Shown piece by piece: positions 55,337-64,000 of a stretch of DNA of 64,000 nucleotides. Numbering within the stretch: position 1 is the stretch's first letter; the number at the start of each line of letters is the position of its first letter. The notes below the pieces were generated by a model that made no database searches, had not been told where the DNA came from, and worked only from the letters and a program-made list of their open reading frames with translations. The position numbers and the translations under genes are program-made. The stretch is from assembly GCF_900102725.1 (NCBI RefSeq), contig NZ_FNJW01000008.1, forward strand, positions 2,010,501-2,074,500, given 5' to 3'. Source of the stretch: Carnobacterium viridans (lineage in GTDB: Bacteria; Bacillota; Bacilli; Lactobacillales; Carnobacteriaceae).

Positions 55337-55987
55337 TTAAGATAATTTTGCTTCAAAACGTTTGGCTACTTTTGATAATGCGTAACAAACAATGAAGTAG
55401 AAGAACGCTAAAGCGATGAACATTGGAATCACATAGGTGGTATTTTGACCATAAATAATTCTAGCGTTATGTGTCAACTCAGGCAAAGAAATAATGGTTG
55501 CTAATGAAGTATCTTTGATCAATGATACTAATTGGCTGACAATAGGTGGTACCATAGCTTTAAAGGCTTGTGGAATAATGATAATCCACAAGGTTTGTAG
55601 ATAAGTTAATCCAGTTGAACGACCAGCTTCCATCTGTCCAGAAGGAACAGAATTTAAACCAGCACGAATGATTTCTGAAAGCATAGCAGATTCAAAAATC
55701 GTCATAGCAGCTACGGCTGACCAAAAGATATCTAAACGAATACCAATTTGTGGTAAGGCGAAATAAGTAAAAAAGATAATTAATAATAATGGTAAATTAC
55801 GTATTAAGTCAATGATAGCCCCGACGATTTTCGAAAAAACGGGAATTTTCATATAGCGAAGCAATCCTAAAATAGCTCCAATAATGAAACTGAAAATAAT
55901 GGAAAGTAAGGCTACTTCTACTGTAACGAGAAGTCCATCCAGTAAGAAGCGGATGTTCATCCATGAAAAAGCTTCTATAATAGTCAA
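55337..55987 (-). CDS. glutamine-type ABC permease, second subunit
   Basis: This 216-residue HisM/GlnP-type permease has five helices and the EAA loop EAGRSTGLTYLQTLWIIIIP. It starts with TTG, seven bases after AAAAGGAGGAG. It is the last gene of a four-gene polar amino acid transporter operon (ATPase, binding protein, permease, permease). Confidence 0.93.
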   Translation of the reverse strand: MTIIEAFSWMNIRFLLDGLLVTVEVALLSIIFSFIIGAILGLLRYMKIPVFSKIVGAIIDLIRNLPLLLIIFFTYFALPQIGIRLDIFWSAVAAMTIFESAMLSEIIRAGLNSVPSGQMEAGRSTGLTYLQTLWIIIIPQAFKAMVPPIVSQLVSLIKDTSLATIISLPELTHNARIIYGQNTTYVIPMFIALAFFYFIVCYALSKVAKRFEAKLS

Positions 55988-56003
55988 ATGATTTCTCCTC
56001 CTT

Positions 56004-56651
56004 TTAAGATGTTACATTTAAGCGGCGTTCGATATAACTCATCAAGTAAGTTAAAGGTAATGTAATGATGAGGTAAATTAAACCAATTAAAATATACGTG
56101 TCAAACGTATTAAATGTCTCACTGGCGATCAGATCACCTTGATACATCAAGTCTAGACCTGTAACCATTGCTAGAACAGATGAGTTCTTTACTAAATTAA
56201 TAAATTGATTGCCAAGCGGCGGGATAACGATTTTGAAGGCTTGCGGTAAAATAATATAACGCATCGTTTCATTTTGAGTCAAGCCTGTTGAAAGTCCAGC
56301 TTCTGTTTGACCTTTTGGCACGCCCATGATTCCGGCACGAACCGTTTCTGCAATAAATGCAGAAGTGTAGATTGTTAAACCAATCGTACCAGCTACAAAA
56401 CCATCAATAGAGAACCAATATAAAGGCACGACTACATAAAAGAACATCACAATGATCAAAAGAGGAATATTCTTAAAGAACTCAACATAAGCATTTGCCA
56501 AACCTTTGATCCATTTTGTTTTAGATAATTGAAAGATTGCCATTAATGTCCCAATGATCAGACTGAAAAATAAGGCAATGATACTTGAATACAGTGTATT
56601 TAGAAACCCATCGATTAAAACATCGGAGTAGGTTGTTAAGATCGTTAGCAT
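56004..56651 (-). CDS. glutamine-type ABC permease, first subunit
   Basis: This 215-residue permease is of the same family, with EAA loop EAGLSTGLTQNETMRYIILP and five helices. GAGGTG precedes the ATG. It forms a heterodimeric channel with the neighbour 16 bases downstream. Confidence 0.93.
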   Translation of the reverse strand: MLTILTTYSDVLIDGFLNTLYSSIIALFFSLIIGTLMAIFQLSKTKWIKGLANAYVEFFKNIPLLIIVMFFYVVVPLYWFSIDGFVAGTIGLTIYTSAFIAETVRAGIMGVPKGQTEAGLSTGLTQNETMRYIILPQAFKIVIPPLGNQFINLVKNSSVLAMVTGLDLMYQGDLIASETFNTFDTYILIGLIYLIITLPLTYLMSYIERRLNVTS

Positions 56652-56717
56652 AGGTGCACCTCGCTTTATTATTTCTTAGCAGTAATTTCCTGCTTATAGG
56701 GTGTAATTTGAAAATGA

Positions 56718-57518
56718 TTAGTCCAATTCAGGGATCCATTTAGCGTAAATTTCATCGTATACGCCGTTAGCTTTGATGGTATCCAAGGCCTTATTGACTT
56801 CTTGTAAGAAAATATCTTGTCCTTTATTTATTGCAATACCATAAGGTTCTTGAGTAAAGTTTCCTCCGGCTAATCGGTAGCCAGGATTATCCGCAATAAT
56901 CCCTAATAAAATAGCATTATCTGTTGTAACAGCATCTCCTTGGCCAGATTGTAAAGCAGTAAAGGCTTCAGAATAATTTTCTAATTCTAATACATTTGCC
57001 TCAGGAGATAAATTGCGAATATTTTGCGCTGAAGTTGAGCCTTTAACGGCCAATACAGTTGTTTCAGCAGATAGATCCTCTAAATTTTGGATAGAACTGT
57101 CATTTGGAACCAACAAGGCTTGACCAGCATCAAAGTAAACATCTGTAAAGTTTACTTGTTGTTTTCGTTCTTCTGTGATGGTCATTGTTGCTATAATAGC
57201 ATCGATGTTTCCATTTTTTAATAAAGGAATCCGTGTTTTAGAAGTTACTTCAACAAATTCTGCATTATCGGCATCTCCAGTAAGTTCTTTAGTGATAGCT
57301 TTAGCAATATCGATATCAAAACCTCTGATCTCACTGGATTGAATGTCGTAAAGACCAAAAAGATTTGTATCGACTTTTACGCCCCATGTTAGGGTCGGAT
57401 TTTCTTTTATCCGTTCTGTTATATCTATTTCAGCTGCACTTTTAGAACCACAAGCAGCAAGAAATAAAACAGGCAGGAGTAAGAGAAGAAAAAGAGATGG
57501 TTTGTTTGTTTTTTTCAT
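56718..57518 (-). CDS. polar amino acid (glutamine-type) binding lipoprotein
   Basis: This 266-residue lipoprotein has lipobox FLAAC (Cys near 23). The SBP_bac_3 domain follows, with GFDIDIAKAITKEL and DAIIATMTITEERKQQVNF. Exact substrate (Gln, Glu or Asp) is not readable. AGGAGG precedes the ATG. Second gene of the operon. Confidence 0.92.
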   Translation of the reverse strand: MKKTNKPSLFLLLLLPVLFLAACGSKSAAEIDITERIKENPTLTWGVKVDTNLFGLYDIQSSEIRGFDIDIAKAITKELTGDADNAEFVEVTSKTRIPLLKNGNIDAIIATMTITEERKQQVNFTDVYFDAGQALLVPNDSSIQNLEDLSAETTVLAVKGSTSAQNIRNLSPEANVLELENYSEAFTALQSGQGDAVTTDNAILLGIIADNPGYRLAGGNFTQEPYGIAINKGQDIFLQEVNKALDTIKANGVYDEIYAKWIPELD

Positions 57519-57539
57519 CTGAAAAATCCTCCTATTAAA

Positions 57540-58268
57540 TTAATGATTGATAATTTTGCTTAAGAATTGTTTAGCACGTTCATCTTTTGGATTTTCAAAG
57601 AACGATACTGTTTCACGGTCTTCAAGGACTTCTCCATCGGCCATAAAAATAACACGGTCCGCAACTTCACGCGCGAATCCCATTTCATGGGTAACAACGA
57701 TCATTGTCATACCTTCTTTAGCTAATTTTTTCATAACGTCAAGTACATCTTCAATCGTCTCAGGATCTAGTGCACTAGTAGGCTCATCAAATAATAAAAC
57801 ACTTGGCCCCATAGCTAAACCTCTTGCAATCGCAACACGCTGTTGTTGTCCACCAGATAAATTAGAAGGGTAAGAATCTTTTTTATCCAACATGTTAACT
57901 TTATCTAAAAATTTCTCAGCGTTTTGTTGTGCTTCTTCTTTAGATTGTTTTAAGACCTTCATAGGAGCTAACATAATGTTCTCTAAAACCGTTTTATGTG
58001 GATAGAGGTTGAAGTGTTGGAAAACCATTCCGACATTTTTACGAATCTCATTAATATTTGTATTCTTACCATGAAGATTTGTGCCTTTGATCAATAGTTC
58101 TCCTTCAGAGATATCTTCTAATCCATTGATGCAACGCAACATGGTACTTTTACCAGAACCAGAAGGTCCGATGACAACCACGACTTCACCTTGATTAAAG
58201 GTAAGGTTGATATTTTTCAAGGCGTGAAATTCACCGTAATACTTTTCGATATTTTTAAATTCAATCAT
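57540..58268 (-). CDS. glnQ: polar amino acid ABC transporter ATPase GlnQ
   Basis: This 242-residue ATPase has Walker A GPSGSGKST, signature LSGGQQQRV, Walker B VLLFDEPTSALDP and VTHEMGF. It shows the GlnQ/HisP pattern throughout (HFNLYPHKTVLENI). AAGGAG precedes the ATG. First gene of the operon. Confidence 0.95.
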   Translation of the reverse strand: MIEFKNIEKYYGEFHALKNINLTFNQGEVVVVIGPSGSGKSTMLRCINGLEDISEGELLIKGTNLHGKNTNINEIRKNVGMVFQHFNLYPHKTVLENIMLAPMKVLKQSKEEAQQNAEKFLDKVNMLDKKDSYPSNLSGGQQQRVAIARGLAMGPSVLLFDEPTSALDPETIEDVLDVMKKLAKEGMTMIVVTHEMGFAREVADRVIFMADGEVLEDRETVSFFENPKDERAKQFLSKIINH

Positions 58269-58317
58269 TTAGACACACTCCTTATTTTCTATGTTGTTCT
58301 TTAAGTAATTAAATTAA

Positions 58318-58352
58318 GAAGTATGTAAGAGGAAGGACCTCTTTCATACTTC
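58318..58352. repeat. inverted repeat in the glnQ leader
   Basis: Arms 58318-58332 and 58338-58352 pair over 15 positions with one mismatch. The repeat lies 50 bases upstream of glnQ, without a good T-run. It may be a leader structure or an operator. The rest of 58269-58564 shows no gene. Confidence 0.6.
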
Positions 58353-58564
58353 CTGGCGGAATAACAAAAGTTTGTTTTTGAGCACTAAAAAAAGCTTAGA
58401 ACGAGTAGAGAATTTTCTAATGCTTGCAGTAGTTATATAGAATATTCTATTTTTATAAACCAACGGTTCTATTAGAAAGAATGCACGTCCAGAAAACATT
58501 CAATTAAATTGAAAAAAACTTTAGGTATGGAAAAAGTAGCGATATAATAGAAGTCTTCATAATT

Positions 58565-58666
58565 ATGAAGAATAGTTTTGAAAAAGTAAAGTTAGATGAC
58601 TTTGCTTTTTTGATAAATCCATATGATAGGAAGATAGCCAATCTTTTATGCGAAATTTTACAATAA
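58565..58666 (+). pseudogene. short reading frame, probable gene remnant
   Basis: A 33-codon frame starts MKNSFEKVKLDDFAFLINPY. TATAAT at 58543-58548 lies just upstream, but there is no ribosome site. After its stop, another frame (about 58672-58749) continues with protein-like sequence SLENFIIKEEALQIIIFF. The two pieces look like one decayed gene. I do not recognise the family. Confidence 0.4.
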
Positions 58667-58864
58667 TGGTAGCCTTGAGAATTTTATCATTAAAGAAGAA
58701 GCTTTGCAAATTATTATTTTTTTTCAAGCGAAACAAAAGCTTATCTAGGTCAATTGTAGGATAATTTAATTAATGGGTGTTTCTTCTTTAGATACACAAG
58801 ATATTTTTTTTGAAGATTGGTATAATATAAGCAGTATAAATTTCAGAAATAAAGGATGAAGCAA

Positions 58865-60247
58865 ATGGAACGTATCCACATTTTTCATACAAACGATATT
58901 CATTCTCACTTTGAAAATTGGCCGAGAATTTCTGCTTATTTACGTGACGAGTCTAAACGATTGGAAAAAGAAAATGAAACAGTATTTTCATTTGACATTG
59001 GAGACGCCTGTGATCGAGTCCATCCTTTGACAGAAGCTACAGATGGAAAAGCAAACATCCAACTGCTAAATGAAGTAGGGTATGATGCCGTTACAATTGG
59101 GAATAATGAAGGAATTGGAAGTTCTAAAAATCAACTGAACCATTTATATGATGAGGCTAATTTTCCTGTTGTTATTTCAAATTTAGTTGATGAAAATACA
59201 GGATTCCCCCCAGAATGGGCAAAAGTTTTCCACATCGTTCAAACAGCATCCGGTCATAAGATTGGTTTGTTTGGACTGACCGCTCCTTTTCCTACGAGTT
59301 ATAAACCAATTGGATGGAACGTGAAAAATCCAGATGAAGTGATTGGAGATATTTTAGAATTGCTAACTCCTCTAGTTGATTCGGTTATATTGCTGTCTCA
59401 TTTAGGAATTGGTGAAGACCAACGAATTGCTGAATTGTATCCAATGATCTCCGTTATTATTGGTTCACACACACATCACTTATTGGCACATGGCAAAGTG
59501 TTCAGAAATACATTGCTTGCAGCAGCCGGTAAATACGGTCAATACGTTGGCCATATTGAATTAGAGATTGAAAGAAATAAAATCATAGCTGCTAAGGCAA
59601 CTGTTAAAGAAACGGCTACAATAACGGCACCTGAAAATGAAAATAAGATGATTGAAGGTTATGAACAAAAGGGACATCAGTTGCTGAATGAACAAGTAAT
59701 TGCAGCCACTCCAGCAACTTTTCCAATAAATTGGCATGGCAAGTCTGAACTTGTAGAAGTTGGATTGGAAGCTCTTAAAGAATATGCTCGCACAGATGCA
59801 GCTATTTTAAATGCAGGATTATTCATGCAGCCATTGGTTGAAGGAACGGTTACGAAAAACGATTTGCACAAGATTTTGCCTCATCCTATGCGTATTTTAA
59901 GGTGCACACTATATGGTGAAGATCTTATTCGTATGATTTATGAAATGGAAAAAAACCGCTTGTTCTTGAGAAACTTCCCGATTAAAGGTATTGGATTTAG
60001 AGGGAAAATTTTTGGCGAAATCTGTTACAATGGAGTAGCATATGATAAAATAACCGGAGAAGTCTCTTGGTTAGGTAAGAAGGTAGAGCGAACCAAACGG
60101 TACACATTTGCTACAGTAGATCATTTTATGTTTATCCCGTTTTTTCCGACGATTGAAATTAAAGGGGAAAATGAAGTACTGTTTCCTTATTTTATACGCA
60201 ATGTTGTCGGTCAATATTTAAAAAATCATTACCCAACAGATAAATGA
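58865..60247 (+). CDS. 5'-nucleotidase/metallophosphatase family protein (YunD-like)
   Basis: This 460-residue protein has an N-terminal calcineurin-like metallophosphatase domain: FHTNDIHSHF, FDIGDACDR, GNNEG, LLSHLG and GSHTHH provide the two-metal site. A 5'-nucleotidase C-terminal domain follows from about residue 280. No signal peptide is present, unlike UshA, so it is cytoplasmic like Bacillus YunD. AAAGGA is spaced for the ATG at 58865; the ATG at 58856 overlaps it. It leads the block with yutD and yutF. Confidence 0.88.
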   Translation: MERIHIFHTNDIHSHFENWPRISAYLRDESKRLEKENETVFSFDIGDACDRVHPLTEATDGKANIQLLNEVGYDAVTIGNNEGIGSSKNQLNHLYDEANFPVVISNLVDENTGFPPEWAKVFHIVQTASGHKIGLFGLTAPFPTSYKPIGWNVKNPDEVIGDILELLTPLVDSVILLSHLGIGEDQRIAELYPMISVIIGSHTHHLLAHGKVFRNTLLAAAGKYGQYVGHIELEIERNKIIAAKATVKETATITAPENENKMIEGYEQKGHQLLNEQVIAATPATFPINWHGKSELVEVGLEALKEYARTDAAILNAGLFMQPLVEGTVTKNDLHKILPHPMRILRCTLYGEDLIRMIYEMEKNRLFLRNFPIKGIGFRGKIFGEICYNGVAYDKITGEVSWLGKKVERTKRYTFATVDHFMFIPFFPTIEIKGENEVLFPYFIRNVVGQYLKNHYPTDK

Positions 60248-60282
60248 ATATGATGAATGAATGATGAAAGTAGGTGAACGCA

Positions 60283-61107
60283 ATGACAAGTGAAAACGAA
60301 ACAACTGCAGAACGAACTCAAGAGGTAAGACCCTCAAAAAAAGCCGTTCCGGCAAAAAAAAGACCGATTAAACCAAGACCCAAAAAACGAGTGAAAGAAT
60401 CGCAATCGGCTACAACTGCAATAGAAGAAAATCACAACACTGAAGACTCAGGTGAACATACTTTTGATAAAGACGTACAAGAATTAATTAAACCAGTTGA
60501 GGAACCAGTTGTTCAAAGAATTGATGCTACTACTATTATGATAGAAGGCAAAAAATTCGAAATTGTACAAAATTATCGAGATGCTTTTGATGCAGAGCGA
60601 TTAGGTGAGCGTTACAGCGAAATTTTAAATAAATACGATTATGTTGTAGCGGACTGGGGTTTTGAACAAATGCGGTTGAAAGGTTTTTACGATAACCGTA
60701 ATCGGAAAGTTCCCCAAGATCAACGCATTGCTAATCTGCAGGATTATTTGTACGAGTACTGTAATTTTGGCTGTCCTTATTTTGTTTTGCAACGCATAGA
60801 CGACAAAAAAGAACGTATTAAAACGAGCAAACCTAAAAGACGCAGAACACAAAAAAGCAAAAGTCCAACAAACGAAAAAGTGATTAAACCAGTTCAACCA
60901 AAAAGATCAGATTCAAAACAAAGCACGACAGCAACACCTAAAAAGTCATCCGACAGAGTAAAAGCTAAAAAAGATTTTGTCAAAAAGGAAATTTCGCCTG
61001 TTGAGAAATCGGTTGAAAAAAATAGTCCAAAAGAAACAGTTGAAACAGTAAAGGATGCTAAAGGGAAACGCCAATATAGTATCCGTCGTAAAGTTGTTCC
61101 AAAATAA
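60283..61107 (+). CDS. yutD: YutD-family protein with long Lys-rich extensions
   Basis: This protein of about 274 residues has a DUF1027/YutD core (about 75-175: FEIVQNYRDAFDAERLGERY, VVADWGFEQMRLKGFYDN). Basic low-complexity extensions lie on both sides: an N-terminal KKAVPAKKRPIKPRPKKR and a roughly 100-residue Lys/Ser/Pro C-terminus. YutD cores are usually about 100 residues. Function unknown. AGG nine bases upstream fits the ATG at 60283. Confidence 0.85.
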   Translation: MTSENETTAERTQEVRPSKKAVPAKKRPIKPRPKKRVKESQSATTAIEENHNTEDSGEHTFDKDVQELIKPVEEPVVQRIDATTIMIEGKKFEIVQNYRDAFDAERLGERYSEILNKYDYVVADWGFEQMRLKGFYDNRNRKVPQDQRIANLQDYLYEYCNFGCPYFVLQRIDDKKERIKTSKPKRRRTQKSKSPTNEKVIKPVQPKRSDSKQSTTATPKKSSDRVKAKKDFVKKEISPVEKSVEKNSPKETVETVKDAKGKRQYSIRRKVVPK

Positions 61108-61138
61108 ATGAATAAAAGATAAAGGTTGGGTTAATTAA

Positions 61139-61903
61139 ATGAAGTATAAAGGATATCTAATTGATTTAGATGGAACCATGTATCGTGGGAAAGAGCCTAT
61201 TCCAGCGGCTGCGCGATTCATTAAAAGACTGCAAGAAAAAAAGATTCCTTACTTATTTGTTACAAATAACTCTTCTAAAACACAAAAAGAAGTTGCTGAT
61301 AATTTAATTCAAAACTTTGGTGTTCAAACGTCTGCAAAAGAGGTATACACGAGCTCGTTAGCGACTGCAGACTATCTCACTTCACTTGGTGGAGGAAAAA
61401 AAGTCTACATTATAGGAGAAACAGGACTTAGAAGCGCGTTGAAAAGTGCAGGCTTTATTGAAGATGAAGAAAATCCGGATTACGTGGTTGTGGGAATCGA
61501 TCGCCAAGTTACGTATCATGATTTTGAAATTGCGACTTTAGCTATTCATAAAGGGGCTCGCTTTATCGCGACAAATAAAGATACCAATATACCGAGTGAT
61601 AAAGGATTAGTACCTGGTGCTGGTTCATTAGTAGCCTTATTGATAGCTTCAACAAGAGTACAGCCTACTTTTATCGGGAAACCAGAAGCAATCATTATGG
61701 AAGAAGCCATCAAAACGATTGGTTTAACAAAAGAAGAAGTTATTATGGTAGGCGACAACTACGAAACCGATATTTTAGCTGGTATTCACAATGATGTTGA
61801 TACTTTACTAGTGCTAACAGGTTTTACCTCTCTAACAGATTTAGAACTTGTGGAAGAACAACCTACTTATTTACTAAATTCATTGGATGAGTGGGTGTTC
61901 TAG
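61139..61903 (+). CDS. yutF: HAD hydrolase, NagD/YutF family (TIGR01457)
   Basis: This 254-residue class IIA HAD phosphatase has LIDLDGTMYRG (motif I, both Asp present), FVTNNSSKTQ (motif II) and the class IIA cap. It also has GKPEAIIMEEA and MVGDNYETDILAG (motif IV). It probably dephosphorylates small sugar or nucleotide phosphates. It is co-transcribed with yutD and the DUF1461 gene, whose start overlaps its stop. Confidence 0.92.
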   Translation: MKYKGYLIDLDGTMYRGKEPIPAAARFIKRLQEKKIPYLFVTNNSSKTQKEVADNLIQNFGVQTSAKEVYTSSLATADYLTSLGGGKKVYIIGETGLRSALKSAGFIEDEENPDYVVVGIDRQVTYHDFEIATLAIHKGARFIATNKDTNIPSDKGLVPGAGSLVALLIASTRVQPTFIGKPEAIIMEEAIKTIGLTKEEVIMVGDNYETDILAGIHNDVDTLLVLTGFTSLTDLELVEEQPTYLLNSLDEWVF

Positions 61904-62532
61904 TGAAAGAAAAAGTTTTTCATGTAGTAGGAATGATTAGTCTGTTTTTATTTATCGTATCATTATCTATCGTATTAACGATTAATTTGACACCACTATA
62001 TGCTTTTGATATTGATTACTTAAAGATCTCTCAAAATGTTGGGTTGTCAAAAGAAACATTAATGGAAAACTATCGAGTATTATTAAATTATTTGAACTTG
62101 CCATGGGTAACTGAATTGAACTTTTTGGATTTTCCAAGTTCAGAAAGCGGGTTGTTTCATTTTTATGAAGTCAAACGTTTGTTTATTTTAGATTATGTTA
62201 TTGCCATGATTACTGCGGTAAGTTCATTTTTTTATCTTCGCTACATCAAAAAAAATAAGTTATTCTGGAAATTAGTTCGTCCATTTCAAGTTGCAATAGC
62301 TGTTCCATTTGTGGTTCTCTTCATGATAGCTGTCAGCTTTGATCAGTTATTTGTAGCTTTCCATAAAGTTTTCTTTAATAATGATGCTTGGCTGTTCAAT
62401 CCTTCTACGGATCCGATTATTTTAGCATTGCCAGAAACCTTCTTTATGCATTGTTTTATTTTAGCTTTCGTGTTCATTGAACTACAAATTATTTTTGGGT
62501 ATTTTTACACTAAACGAAAAGCGTTTCATTAA
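61903..62532 (+). CDS. DUF1461 integral membrane protein (TIGR01906)
   Basis: This 209-residue membrane protein has four hydrophobic helices (about 8-28, 98-118, 133-153, 180-203) and the extracytoplasmic segment LNLPWVTELNFLDFPSSESG. It starts with GTG overlapping the yutF stop (TAGTG). The family is found in the same operon in many Lactobacillales and has no known function. Confidence 0.85.
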   Translation: MKEKVFHVVGMISLFLFIVSLSIVLTINLTPLYAFDIDYLKISQNVGLSKETLMENYRVLLNYLNLPWVTELNFLDFPSSESGLFHFYEVKRLFILDYVIAMITAVSSFFYLRYIKKNKLFWKLVRPFQVAIAVPFVVLFMIAVSFDQLFVAFHKVFFNNDAWLFNPSTDPIILALPETFFMHCFILAFVFIELQIIFGYFYTKRKAFH

Positions 62533-62533
62533 A

Positions 62534-62577
62534 AAATAAGACCCCACTACTCAAATTTGAGTAGTGGGGTCTTATTT
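62534..62577. terminator. bidirectional terminator, perfect 44-bp palindrome
   Basis: The halves 62534-62555 and 62556-62577 are exact complements with T-runs outward. It separates two convergent genes. Confidence 0.93.
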
Positions 62578-62588
62578 CTAATTTATGA

Positions 62589-63095
62589 TTATTGTGTAAT
62601 ATCACTTTTGGTGGGTTGAGCATGTGCTAGACGACTAGCAGCGGCTGCTGCAATAGCTCCAACGATATCATCTAAGAATGTATGAACTTCGTTGTCATCA
62701 TGACTGTTTAATTTTTTTAGAATGCCGGGTTTGATTTTATCAATATAACCATAGTTGGTAAACCCAATTGAACCATAGACATTTACGATAGAAAGAGCTA
62801 GGATTTCATCAATACCATAAAGTCCTTCATCTTCGACAATGATATCCAGTAAAGGATTCATCAATTGTTTTTTCTCTGCTAAAATATCTAATTGAATTCC
62901 CGTTAAGACCGTATTTTGGACTTCTCTTTTTTTGAGAACGGCTTCTACGTGTTCTAAACAAACTTCATAAGATAAATCGTTAATATAAGACTGTTGTAAA
63001 AACATAACTAATTCGGCAATATCTTTTAATTTGACACCGCGTTGGTCTAATAACTCTAAAGCTTTTTTGTGTAACTCATTTGAATCTTTTACCAT
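62589..63095 (-). CDS. phosphatidylglycerophosphatase A-family protein (YutG-like)
   Basis: This 168-residue protein is of the PgpA-like YutG group. It has GIQLDILAEKK, EGLYGIDEILALSIVNVYGSIG and FLDDIVGAIAAAAASRLAH. It lacks the membrane helices of E. coli PgpA, as usual for the Firmicutes form, so the activity is uncertain. GGAGGG-type site precedes the ATG. Convergent with the DUF1461 gene. 63096-63277 is leader with nothing else visible. Confidence 0.85.
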   Translation of the reverse strand: MVKDSNELHKKALELLDQRGVKLKDIAELVMFLQQSYINDLSYEVCLEHVEAVLKKREVQNTVLTGIQLDILAEKKQLMNPLLDIIVEDEGLYGIDEILALSIVNVYGSIGFTNYGYIDKIKPGILKKLNSHDDNEVHTFLDDIVGAIAAAAASRLAHAQPTKSDITQ

Positions 63096-63277
63096 TTATA
63101 TCCCTCCGTTTTAAGTATAGTTTAATTATACTGGAAAGCTGAACAAATGACTTGCAATAACTATTTAACAAATTACTCAAAATGAGCAGACCAATACCAA
63201 AATTTAGAATCGTACTCGGTGATTTGTAGCAGAACTAAGCAAATTGTGACTTAGATAAATCATGATTTAACCGCTTT

Positions 63278-64000
63278 TTAAAATAGACTTGTGCTGTGCA
63301 TGGGTTGTACTCTTTCATCTGGATTGATGTAACTCATGGCATTGTTAATGGCAGTTGGAGCTTCTCCGAAACCAGTTGCAATTAATTTGATTTTGCCATC
63401 ATAAGTACAAATATCACCCGCTGCATAAATACCAGGAACTGTAGTTTCCATCTTTGTGTTGACGGGGATTTCATTTCGTTTCACATCAAATCCCCATTTT
63501 TTCATGGGTCCAATGGAAGAGGTAAATCCGTAATTGATCAAAAAATCATCGATTTCAAGTTCTTTTTCACTTTCGCCTCTGACTTCTTTTAATTGAACAG
63601 ATTCAATCTGCGGATGATGCCCTTTAATTGCCACAGGGATATAAGGAGTGATCATCTCAACAGTTGATTGTTCGAGCAAGGAAACGCTATGTTCCAGAGC
63701 TCTAAACTTATTTCTTCTATGAATAAGATAAACTTTTTTTGCAATGGGTTCAAGAGCCAGCGCCCAATCGACCGCAGAATCGCCACCACCGCAAATTGCT
63801 ACCGTCCGGTCTTTAAACTGCTCAATATTATTCACATAATAATGAAGGGTATTGCCTTCGTACTCATCGGCTTGGTACAATTCCAATCTACGAGGTTGAA
63901 ACGCTCCATTACCAGCAGTAATAATAATTGCTTTTGAATAGTGGACATTTTTGGCAGTTGTTAATGTGAATAGTCCATCATCATTTTTAATGACATCAAT
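63278..64000 (-). CDS. ferredoxin-NADP reductase (YumC-like), C-terminal part
   Basis: The frame runs without stop from the window edge to 63278, giving the last 240 residues of a thioredoxin-reductase-like flavoprotein. It shows AIIITAGNGAF (FAD domain), the NADPH site GGGDSAVDWA with HRRNKFRA, and IYAAGDICTYDGKIKLIATG (second FAD motif). There is no CxxC redox motif in the NADPH domain, which separates YumC-type ferredoxin/flavodoxin reductases from true thioredoxin reductase. The N-terminus is outside the window. Confidence 0.9.
   Translation of the reverse strand: MDVIKNDDGLFTLTTAKNVHYSKAIIITAGNGAFQPRRLELYQADEYEGNTLHYYVNNIEQFKDRTVAICGGGDSAVDWALALEPIAKKVYLIHRRNKFRALEHSVSLLEQSTVEMITPYIPVAIKGHHPQIESVQLKEVRGESEKELEIDDFLINYGFTSSIGPMKKWGFDVKRNEIPVNTKMETTVPGIYAAGDICTYDGKIKLIATGFGEAPTAINNAMSYINPDERVQPMHSTSLF

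Noticed and set aside
54898-55356. 152-residue version of the ATL protein
   Set aside because: The extra N-terminus reads through the glutamine operon terminator and has no homology-like character.

Overview
The window is AT-rich DNA with strong AGGAGG-type ribosome binding sites, many lipoproteins and abundant Rho-independent terminators. A mannose-family PTS behind a sigma-54 promoter, a Met T-box, Opp/Gln ABC transporters and a yutD/yutF/yunD/yutG-like block all point to a lactic acid bacterium (order Lactobacillales). A Carnobacterium-like genome is my best guess. That placement is inferred from gene content, not from a marker gene. No rRNA, tRNA, CRISPR array, intact insertion sequence or prophage was seen.

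Layout. 0-7.4 kb: the end of an unidentified gene, a MazE/MazF-type toxin-antitoxin pair with a 20-bp-arm operator, and a heterodimeric multidrug ABC exporter facing its MerR regulator across a textbook 19-bp-spacer MerR promoter. 7.4-13.4 kb: an odd HAD phosphatase, an array of covarying hairpin repeats, a decayed membrane/BNR-repeat gene, the KtrAB potassium system and a DsbA-like protein. 13.6-25.3 kb: a DUF2207 membrane protein, a DNA glycosylase plus GIY-YIG nuclease pair, a methyltransferase, an orphan oligopeptide-binding lipoprotein, a CapA-like lipoprotein and an ABC-2 exporter. 25.4-29.8 kb: a T-box with an apparent AUG (Met) specifier controlling a SAM hydrolase (DUF62) and a full ECF transporter.

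30-39 kb: a pyridoxine/HMP kinase, then an iron-type alcohol dehydrogenase preceded by what looks like a leader-peptide attenuator with Ile codons, then the mannose PTS operon with a perfect 50-bp palindrome about 100 bp upstream of a sigma-54 promoter. The PTS operon is followed by a DUF956 gene. After it lies a deletion scar: an AraC regulator and an alpha-galactosidase, divergently arranged, have both lost their 5' ends. 39.5-46.1 kb: a complete oppABCDF operon. 46-55 kb: an ABC exporter, hydrolases, VOC, GNAT and aldo-keto reductase genes, an alkyltransferase-like (ATL) DNA repair protein, and two genes killed by single in-frame stop codons. 55-64 kb: a glutamine-type ABC transporter, then metallophosphatase-yutD-yutF-DUF1461, the convergent yutG-like gene, and a YumC-type ferredoxin-NADP reductase running off the end.

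The most interesting non-coding elements are the attenuator at 32.65-32.83 kb, the palindrome plus sigma-54 promoter at 33.0 kb, the hairpin array at 8.0-8.3 kb and the Met T-box linked to a SAM-cleaving enzyme. The best protein-level lead is the glycosylase/GIY-YIG nuclease pair at 15.5-17.0 kb. Several loci are in decay (8.5-10.3, 36.8-38.8, 49.7-50.3, 51.6-51.8 and 58.6 kb), which suggests recent gene loss.
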